From an uncultured Clostridia bacterium (GTDB lineage Bacteria > Bacillota > Clostridia > Oscillospirales > CAG-272), in the NCBI GenBank assembly GCA_937934385.1, contig CALGZV010000072.1:1-7535 (forward strand): DNA of 7,535 nt, given 5' to 3'. A program made the position numbers and the translations under genes. Below are positions 1-5,061 of the stretch, piece after piece (within the stretch, counting starts at the first letter, position 1; every line of letters starts with the position of its first letter). The notes beneath the pieces are model-generated. The model had not been told where the DNA came from and made no database searches. It worked only from the letters and a program-made list of their open reading frames with translations.

Positions 1-2886
1 GATACGGTAACCGTAGCCTATCTCAGCGCCGTCCTTAAGAACGTCTGCTTTGACAGAGTCAAGGAACGGAATCCGCATCTCGATAGTATAGCGGTCAGAT
101 TCAACAATACCTCTTACATTCTCAGCGTTTTCATTTCTATAGTATCCAAGTATAGAAGTAAGAGTAGGATTCTCGTAACTTGCAGCATTGTTGATCTTGT
201 TGTCGGCAAGAAGCTCTCCTCCGGCATTAGCAAGAAGATCAGCAACACCGCTCTTCGTAACGATTCTATGAATAATATTGTCATCTATCCACTGTGTATA
301 ATCAAAAATACCGTTATTAAGAGCGCTGGCAGTCTCGCCGGTATAAGCATTAGGATCTTCATCGTATACTGTAGAGAAGATATACAGAGCATCGTCATCC
401 CACAGGAAGTAGGTCTCTGACTTGGCAAATGCACTTACGCCGAAATTGCTGTTTTCCGTAACAGTGAGTTTACTATCTTCAACGCTCATTATACCTGCAA
501 CAATAAGAGCCTGTCTCTTTGCCTGGCTGGGATTTATCCATCCGCCGAATTCAGATTTTCCTGCTTTTGCACTGTCGATAGTTCTGTAAACTGCAGACTT
601 GAGATACTTACCGTCAAGTACACCATCAAGCTCAGGTGTGCCCTTCTTTATGATATTCTCTTCGGGTATTTCAGGATCTACAGGGGGTTCTGTTGTAGTA
701 GAATCACCAGGCTCCGGATCCTTACCCTCTGCAGCTACATCGGAAAGCGTGTACTTAACCGACTCAGCGCTCATGGTGTGCAGCCAGTATTTATGATTGT
801 ACCAACTGCCCATTGCATCATCATCTGTATCAAACATCCAATAATCATATGAGAAGCTGCCGCCGTCTTTGAGCAGATTTTGGATAGCGTCATCTTTATC
901 GGTCGTAGGTATACGCATCTCAACAGTGTAGTAACCGTCGCCGACAGTACCGCTTACGTTCTCATTTCCTGCAGCTGTCATGAATGTTCCGATAGTGGAA
1001 TAACCCTTACGGGAGCGGTCAAATATGCCGTAACCGCCTGCAGGTCCCTGCGGATTCAGATGTCCGATACCTTGAGCATTAAGCGGAATTCCGTCAAGGT
1101 TGATAACATGTGCAATAGAATCATTTATCCACGGCATATCGTTAATATTGTTATTAACCATATTGTTAACCGTCTCTTCGCTCAGGGGGAAGATACTGTC
1201 ATCATATACCTTAGAGAAGATATAGAGTGCATCGTCATCCCACAGGAAGTAGGTCTCAGCATGAGCGAATGCCTCGACATTTTCGCCTATTTCATAAGCG
1301 CCTGGACCTGTTACCTTAAGAGCGCCGTTAGTAACCAGCTCTTGCAGCTTCTTTTGTTCCGGATCGATAAAGCCGTGAAGTTTTATGTTTCCTGCTTTAG
1401 CAACATCAAGTGTTTTGTATACTGCAGAGTCAAGATATTTGCTGTCGAGCTTACCGTCGAGTACAGGAGTACCCTTCTTTATAACATTTGTTTCAGGTTT
1501 CGGATCTACGGGAGTTTCTCCATTCAGATCTACAAGGTCACCGAGAACAATCTTTGTACCTGTGCCGCCGGCAACATTACCTGAGTTATAAACTGTATTC
1601 CAGTCAATTACACCATCAGCATCGACGCCGAATGCGGCATAATATTCTTTTCCGGAAACAATCTGGCTTGAAGGAACTGCAAATTCAACAGCAACCTTAT
1701 CGCCGTCAATTGCTTTTACAGCAAAGTTGTTGATAGGCGCATCTGTCTTATTGTCCATTACAGGACCGGAACCGATATCTTCACTTACACCGCCAAATAT
1801 GAAAGCGTATATACCGGTATCTTCTTTAACATTAACAGTAAGTGTAGCAGATCCCTGCCAGAAAGAATCTCCATCATTCATTATGTGGAATAATACTTTT
1901 TCTGCAGAAGCGGGAACTTCGATGTAGCAATGAAGCTCCGGTACACCGTCTGTCTTTACAGGCGCATAGTAGAGTGTGCCTGCTGCATTTGTAAGTACAT
2001 TCTCATCGTTGTAGTAAGAATCCTTAACACCGTCGATAGTGCTTGTTTCAGGATCGGGATCTACAGGGGCATCTGTATCAGGCTCTGTAGGAGTATCTGT
2101 TACAGGATCTGTAGGTGCGTCTGTTACAGGATCTGTAGGTGCGTCTGTAGCAGGCTCCGTAGGAGCATCTGTTACAGGATCTGATGTATCATCCGGAACT
2201 TCTGCCTTGTATTCGTCTCCGAGTACGAAAGTTGTGTAATCGGTTCCGCCCCAAAGCTTAGACCATGCAGCTGTATTAGTATCTCCGGATACAGAAATAG
2301 CTGCTCCTTCATTAATTCCTGTGTATGCAATTCTGAATTCAACAACAGCACCGTCATCTGTAGCAACAAGCTTATATTCAGAATCCGGAGTTACGTCAAC
2401 AAGTTCAACCGCAGATTCTGCCGGTTTATTACCAGACTGCCATCCAAGATTGAATCCGAGTTTTTCGCATCCGTTCATCGTGTTCTGCCAATGACGAATA
2501 TCCATTGCGTTGCCCTCTTCCCAGAACGGGTTACTTGCAACATCACAGGATGTGCCTACGCTGCCCCAGTTATCCTTAGGAGCATCGGTCGCCATAAATG
2601 CAAGATCAAAAGAATTGAAAATTCCCTTTTCAGATGATTTTACATCTGCATAAACATAGATGTATGATGCATCATAAAGGAAGCTAAAGTCAACTCCACC
2701 CCAAGCTGCATCGGTATGCATAGTGTAACTTTCATTATACGCTGCATCCTTTTCTCCGTCGATACCGGGAGTAAACTTGAGAGCAACATTGCCCTCTGCC
2801 TCCGCAGCACCCATCAGAGGAAAGCTTGAGAGTACAAACAGACCTGCAAGCGTTGAAGACAACAGCTTTTTAGTTGTTTTTCTCAT
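1..2886 (-). CDS. Secreted multidomain protein with repeated CBM9/DOMON-like domains, C-terminus beyond window (partial)
   Basis: The minus-strand frame is open from ATG at 2886 to base 1 (962 codons, no stop), so the 3' end lies outside the window. Residues 1-30 are a signal peptide: basic MRKTTKK, hydrophobic core LAGLFVLSSFPLMG, likely cleavage after an Ala near 27-30. Residues 31-230 resemble a CBM9/DOMON-type beta-sandwich (PGIDGEKDAAY, then YIYVYADV, then VVEFRIAY). Residues 235-280 are a Thr/Asp/Pro linker. Residues 283-450 start with IDGVKD but are otherwise unrecognised. Residues 467-720 and 745-962 are two copies of one module, each with IKKGTPxLDGxLD, FLWDDDALYIF and YT(V/I)EMRIP, separated by a second acidic Pro-rich linker (722-742). 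No catalytic motif is visible. Start choice is firm: AAGGAG lies 6 nt upstream. The likely role is extracellular glycan binding, inferred from fold-type motifs; the missing C-terminus may carry a surface anchor, a dockerin or a catalytic domain. Codon use is more A/T-ending than in the plus-strand genes. Confidence 0.88.
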   Translation of the reverse strand, partial: MRKTTKKLLSSTLAGLFVLSSFPLMGAAEAEGNVALKFTPGIDGEKDAAYNESYTMHTDAAWGGVDFSFLYDASYIYVYADVKSSEKGIFNSFDLAFMATDAPKDNWGSVGTSCDVASNPFWEEGNAMDIRHWQNTMNGCEKLGFNLGWQSGNKPAESAVELVDVTPDSEYKLVATDDGAVVEFRIAYTGINEGAAISVSGDTNTAAWSKLWGGTDYTTFVLGDEYKAEVPDDTSDPVTDAPTEPATDAPTDPVTDAPTDPVTDTPTEPDTDAPVDPDPETSTIDGVKDSYYNDENVLTNAAGTLYYAPVKTDGVPELHCYIEVPASAEKVLFHIMNDGDSFWQGSATLTVNVKEDTGIYAFIFGGVSEDIGSGPVMDNKTDAPINNFAVKAIDGDKVAVEFAVPSSQIVSGKEYYAAFGVDADGVIDWNTVYNSGNVAGGTGTKIVLGDLVDLNGETPVDPKPETNVIKKGTPVLDGKLDSKYLDSAVYKTLDVAKAGNIKLHGFIDPEQKKLQELVTNGALKVTGPGAYEIGENVEAFAHAETYFLWDDDALYIFSKVYDDSIFPLSEETVNNMVNNNINDMPWINDSIAHVINLDGIPLNAQGIGHLNPQGPAGGYGIFDRSRKGYSTIGTFMTAAGNENVSGTVGDGYYTVEMRIPTTDKDDAIQNLLKDGGSFSYDYWMFDTDDDAMGSWYNHKYWLHTMSAESVKYTLSDVAAEGKDPEPGDSTTTEPPVDPEIPEENIIKKGTPELDGVLDGKYLKSAVYRTIDSAKAGKSEFGGWINPSQAKRQALIVAGIMSVEDSKLTVTENSNFGVSAFAKSETYFLWDDDALYIFSTVYDEDPNAYTGETASALNNGIFDYTQWIDDNIIHRIVTKSGVADLLANAGGELLADNKINNAASYENPTLTSILGYYRNENAENVRGIVESDRYTIEMRIPFLDSVKADVLKDGAEIGYGYRI
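350..1500 (-). repeat. Intragenic duplication of the FLWDDDALYIF module (period 840 bp)
   Basis: Two stretches of the surface-protein gene are near copies. The 29-bp block at 389-417 is identical to 1229-1257, exactly 840 bp (280 codons) away. At protein level the copies share IKKGTPxLDG starts (residues about 470 and 747), SETYFLWDDDALYIF or AETYFLWDDDALYIF cores, and EMRIP strands. The right copy also contains extra sequence (GYGIFDRSRKGYS region) that aligns only loosely with the left one. The boundaries given are approximate. Confidence 0.75.
2069..2188 (-). repeat. 24-bp in-frame tandem repeat encoding an 8-residue Pro-rich linker
   Basis: Five 24-bp units run head to tail at 2069, 2093, 2117, 2141 and 2165, with the last diverging at its end. 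On the coding minus strand they encode the octad T-D-A/T-P-T/V-D/E-P-x. The units at 2093 and 2117 differ by only one base. It is a flexible, acidic, extracytoplasmic linker between domain 1 and domain 2 of the surface protein. Tandem units of this type can change copy number by slippage without breaking the frame. Confidence 0.85.
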
Positions 2887-2892
2887 AACATT

Positions 2893-2898
2893 CTCCTT
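2893..2898 (-). promoter_or_regulatory. Ribosome binding site of the surface-protein gene
   Basis: Read on the minus strand this is AAGGAG, six bases upstream of the ATG at 2886. It fixes the start codon and confirms that the long minus-strand frame is translated, although no stop is visible in the window. Confidence 0.85.
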
Positions 2899-2955
2899 GT
2901 ATTGATTTTTATTTTTAACTTCCGCGGCAAAGCCCCTTTTCCTTGTCTGCGTCAG

Positions 2956-2971
2956 TTAATTACATAATTAA
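2956..2971. promoter_or_regulatory. Perfect 16-bp palindrome, possible operator
   Basis: TTAATTACATAATTAA has two 7-base arms that are exact reverse complements around a 2-base centre. It lies about 26-41 bases downstream of the predicted transcription start of the surface-protein gene, a position suited to a dimeric repressor acting as a roadblock. AT-rich palindromes also occur by chance in AT-rich DNA, so this is a candidate only. Confidence 0.4.
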
Positions 2972-2984
2972 AATGAACAAAATA

Positions 2985-2998
2985 TGTACTTCGGTACA
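2985..2998 (-). promoter_or_regulatory. Inverted repeat at the predicted transcript 5' end of the surface-protein gene
   Basis: TGTAC and GTACA arms (2985-2989 and 2994-2998) flank a 4-base loop. On the minus-strand transcript the hairpin is UGUAC-CGAA-GUACA. It sits where the promoter predicts +1, so it could be a 5'-terminal stem-loop that protects the mRNA, or a repressor site overlapping the start. The stem is only 5 bp, so function is uncertain. Confidence 0.45.
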
Positions 2999-3003
2999 CT
3001 TTG

Positions 3004-3032
3004 ATTGTAACACATTTAACGCAAGTTGTCAA
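3004..3032 (-). promoter_or_regulatory. Strong sigma-A-type promoter for the surface-protein gene
   Basis: On the minus strand there is a perfect -35 TTGACA (3032-3027), a 17-bp spacer, and -10 TACAAT (3009-3004; 5 of 6 consensus). TGT directly precedes the -10 (3012-3010), giving an extended -10. A run of nine A residues (3052-3044) lies upstream of the -35 and could act as an UP element. The predicted transcript would start near 2997-2998 and carry a leader of about 110 nt. These are direct reads of sequence; activity is inferred. Confidence 0.85.
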
Positions 3033-3261
3033 CATCATTTTGATTTTTTTTTGTGTATTTTAGATATTCTTCTGTATACTTTGGAATTTTTTTGATATAT
3101 TTTTTCAAATCTCACATTTCATATATCTCTGTTTTACACAAAAAACGTTTTTTCACAATTTTTCCGTATTTTTCTGCGTTCATTTTTCCTTAAAAAGGTT
3201 TTTCTTACGCATATATACTTGTTTAAGATGATCCCCGTAATTCGTTTATTTCCCTGAAATA

Positions 3262-3292
3262 CTTCTGAAAGCAATTTTCGGAAGCAATTTTC
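3262..3292. repeat. Overlapping inverted and direct repeats upstream of the ACP-gene promoter
   Basis: AAGCAATTTTC occurs twice, at 3269-3279 and 3282-3292, with a 13-base period. The same stretch also forms an imperfect inverted repeat: CTTCTGAAA (3262-3270) against TTTCGGAAG (3276-3284), nine pairs with one T/G mismatch, around a 5-base loop. It ends about 10 bases upstream of the probable -35 element at 3302, where an activator or repressor would bind. No regulator gene is present in the window. Confidence 0.5.
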
Positions 3293-3301
3293 AAAAAGAT
3301 A

Positions 3302-3330
3302 TAGACAAACACAAAAAAAAGTGATAATAT
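3302..3330 (+). promoter_or_regulatory. Probable promoter of the acp-mtlD gene set
   Basis: TAGACA (3302-3307) resembles a -35 element. Two overlapping -10 candidates follow: TAATAT (3325-3330, 17-bp spacer) and GATAAT (3323-3328, 15-bp spacer). The spacer is an A-rich tract. It gives a leader of roughly 55 bases before the ATG at 3393. The match is weaker than that of the divergent promoter at 3004-3032, and the exact -10 cannot be decided by eye. Confidence 0.45.
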
Positions 3331-3392
3331 TTATAGATGATAAAAAAGTGTATTTTTACCTATGATATCACACGGAAGGGTATGCTTTAATT

Positions 3393-3698
3393 ATGGAAAA
3401 TACGGTATACGCACTCATTCTCGGAATACTGTCCGAAAGACTCGGAACAGATCAGTCGCAGGTATGCGAAAGTTCGCGTCTGATCGAGGACATCGGAGCA
3501 AATTCGCTCGATCTTGTCATAATGCTCTCCGAAGCAGAGGATCGTCTCGGCATAAGCATCACCGACGAAGAACTGCTCGGCATGAAAACAGTCGGCGCAG
3601 CCGCTCTGAAGCTCGCCGAATATTCCGGACTCCCGTCCGGTATAAGCGAGGATTTTGCTCAGGCCGGTGAAGATAATGAAGATGAAGAAAAAGACTGA
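3393..3698 (+). CDS. Acyl carrier protein-like protein
   Basis: This 101-residue protein has the compact helical pattern of an acyl carrier protein. Residues 1-80 contain DIGANSLDLVIML (33-45), where Ser38 is the expected 4'-phosphopantetheine attachment site. The usual Asp of the DSL motif is Asn37, a variant found in some carrier proteins. ISITDEELLGMKTVGAAAL (54-72) matches the helix III/IV region of the family. The last 12 residues are an acidic tail (EDNEDEEKD). At 101 residues it is longer than typical ACPs of about 75-80, owing to that tail. A GGAAGGG site lies 12 bases before the ATG, rather far. It is the first gene of the plus-strand set, 36 bases before the mtlD-like gene. No acyl-chain synthase or ligase is beside it, so it may serve fatty acid synthesis as a dispersed acpP or a specialised pathway. 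The carrier role is well supported; the specific pathway is not. Confidence 0.8.
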   Translation: MENTVYALILGILSERLGTDQSQVCESSRLIEDIGANSLDLVIMLSEAEDRLGISITDEELLGMKTVGAAALKLAEYSGLPSGISEDFAQAGEDNEDEEKD

Positions 3699-3734
3699 GT
3701 GCGTTTTTCAAATGAAAGGAATGGTACATAACAA

Positions 3735-4889
3735 ATGAAAAAAGCGGTAATGTACGGAGGCGGCAATATCGGCAGAGGCTTTATTGCTCAGCTCTTCTGT
3801 CTGACCGGATATGAAACGGTATTTATAGACGTTAATCAGTCGCTGGTTGACGATATGAACTCGCGCGGAGAGTATCCTATATTTATAACCGGAAAGGACG
3901 ATTACGAGCGTTTCACAGTCAAAAACGTCCGCGCGGTAAACGGGAACGACGTTGAAGCAGTTGCAAAAGAGATCGCCGAAGCCGACGTTATGGCAACAGC
4001 GGTAGGCGCAAATATACTTAAATTTATTGCGGCTCCGATAGCTGCAGGTATTGAAAAACGCATGGAAACCTCCGCCCGCCCGCTAAATATAATCGTATGC
4101 GAAAATCTTATGGATGCAGACAAATACCTGCGCTCTCTGATAGATGAGAAAATATCCGGCTCTGCGAAAGACTTTCTCCGTGACAACGTAGGCATTGCCG
4201 AAGCTACTATCGGACGCATGGTTCCCGCCGCTCCCGAACGGATAAAGGCGCTCGATCCTCTCGCAGTCTGCGTAGAGCCGTACTGCGAGCTTCCGGTCGA
4301 CAGCTCCGCATTCGTCGGAGAAATTCCCGAACTTTATGCGATAAAGCCGTTTGCTCCGTTCGATTTTTACATACGCCGCAAGCTGTTTATGCACAACATG
4401 AGCCACGCCGTTCTCGCATATCTTGCAAAGAAAAAAGGTTATACATACATATGGGAAGCGGCAGCTGACTATGGACTCAGATATGCTGCGCTCGGCGCGC
4501 TTATCGAGGCTTCGCTCGCGCTTTCGGCGGAATACGGAGTGCCGATGGCCGAGCTTGTCTCTTTCTCATACGAGCTTCTCTCGCGGTTTGACAACAAGCT
4601 TCTCGGAGACACAGTAGACCGCGTCGGAAAAGATACTGTCCGCAAGCTTGCTCCTAACGACCGTCTGACAGGAACCGCTCTTCTCTGTGTAAAACACGGA
4701 ATCGAGCCGAAATTTATCGCAGACGGCATCCGCGCAGCATTCGATTTTGCTCCCGACGGAGACTCTTCCTCCGCCGAAGTCAAAGCATTCGCGCAAGAAA
4801 ACGGTATCCGCGCAGCAGCTGAAAAATACTGCGGACTCGACGCCGCGTCAAATGACGGAGAAAAGCTTATTTCGCTCATCTGCGGCTGA
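3735..4889 (+). CDS. mtlD: Mannitol-1-phosphate 5-dehydrogenase family protein
   Basis: The 384-residue product has the length of MtlD (about 380), which interconverts mannitol 1-phosphate and fructose 6-phosphate with NAD (EC 1.1.1.17) in the cytoplasm. Seen: an N-terminal Rossmann motif GGGNIGRGFI (8-17), FIDVNQ (30-35) after the second strand, an ENLMDADKYL segment (123-132), the polyol dehydrogenase catalytic signature K-x4-N-x2-H as Lys216, Asn221 and His224, and VRKLAPNDRLTG (302-313). Both domains are complete and no key residue is missing. The nearest AAAGGA is about 14 bases before ATG, a long spacing, but no closer in-frame start exists. It follows the ACP gene by 36 bases, probably co-transcribed. 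No mannitol PTS gene is in view, and uxuA lies downstream, so a relaxed or different substrate such as a hexuronate-derived ketose is possible; family membership is secure, substrate is inferred. Confidence 0.85.
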   Translation: MKKAVMYGGGNIGRGFIAQLFCLTGYETVFIDVNQSLVDDMNSRGEYPIFITGKDDYERFTVKNVRAVNGNDVEAVAKEIAEADVMATAVGANILKFIAAPIAAGIEKRMETSARPLNIIVCENLMDADKYLRSLIDEKISGSAKDFLRDNVGIAEATIGRMVPAAPERIKALDPLAVCVEPYCELPVDSSAFVGEIPELYAIKPFAPFDFYIRRKLFMHNMSHAVLAYLAKKKGYTYIWEAAADYGLRYAALGALIEASLALSAEYGVPMAELVSFSYELLSRFDNKLLGDTVDRVGKDTVRKLAPNDRLTGTALLCVKHGIEPKFIADGIRAAFDFAPDGDSSSAEVKAFAQENGIRAAAEKYCGLDAASNDGEKLISLICG

Positions 4890-5061
4890 AACATGCATCG
4901 ATTACTACCATTTTAAATATATAACTAAATAATTTATATAAATAAATCAAGACGTCCTGTCCCTACAGGAAGCGGACTGCTTTTGATTTTTACGCTGAAA
5001 ACGCCCTCTGACGGCGCTATGCGCATTATTACAAATAATAAAATACGAAAGGCAAGACGAC
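4890..5061 (+). other. Intergenic region with small hairpins between mtlD-like and esterase genes
   Basis: This 172-bp gap begins with a very AT-rich stretch (about 4908-4948). A 6-bp hairpin follows: TCCTGT (4955-4960), loop CCCT, ACAGGA (4965-4970). A broken T run lies at 4981-4991, too far from the stem for a textbook terminator. Further GC-rich short stems occur at 5002-5016 (CGCC/GGCG) and 5014-5024 (GCGC-TAT-GCGC). It could attenuate or end the upstream transcript and start a new one, but no convincing promoter is visible. Confidence 0.4.

Larger units (their letters stand above)
2887..3392. other. Divergent AT-rich intergenic region (506 bp)
   Basis: No reading frame here looks coding. 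The half nearest 2886 holds the leader and promoter of the minus-strand surface-protein gene. The middle (about 3040-3200) is dominated by T and A homopolymer runs, including a 14-bp palindrome AAAAAACGTTTTTT at 3140-3153. The half nearest 3393 holds repeats and a probable promoter for the acyl carrier protein gene. It is therefore a shared control region between a surface glycan-binding protein and a metabolic gene set. Confidence 0.8.

Noticed and set aside
880..1584. Plus-strand 234-codon open frame within the left region
   Set aside because: It lies antisense to the long surface-protein frame, is rich in Cys, Ile and Arg with no recognisable domain, and has no suitable ribosome binding site.
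2069..2188. Possible CRISPR array
   Set aside because: Repeats are contiguous 24-bp units with no spacers and are in frame within a coding gene.
1930..2239. Plus-strand frames with repeated Gly/Ser/Val or Cys/Arg residues
   Set aside because: They are antisense readings of the 24-bp Pro-rich linker repeat; the periodicity comes from the real minus-strand gene.
2887..2998. Known riboswitch in the surface-protein leader
   Set aside because: No conserved core of a riboswitch class I know was recognised in the 110-nt leader; only short palindromes are visible.
3362..3670. 102-codon Arg-rich frame overlapping the acyl carrier gene
   Set aside because: It is the +1-shifted shadow of the ACP frame; the ACP frame carries a family motif and this one does not.
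4469..4894. 141-codon minus-strand frame opposite the mtlD-like gene
   Set aside because: Ser/Arg-rich antisense shadow without domain; the sense frame has full MtlD motifs.
4955..4991. Rho-independent terminator after the mtlD-like gene
   Set aside because: The 6-bp stem is separated from a broken T run by about 10 bases, so it does not fit the standard pattern; kept only as a hairpin note.
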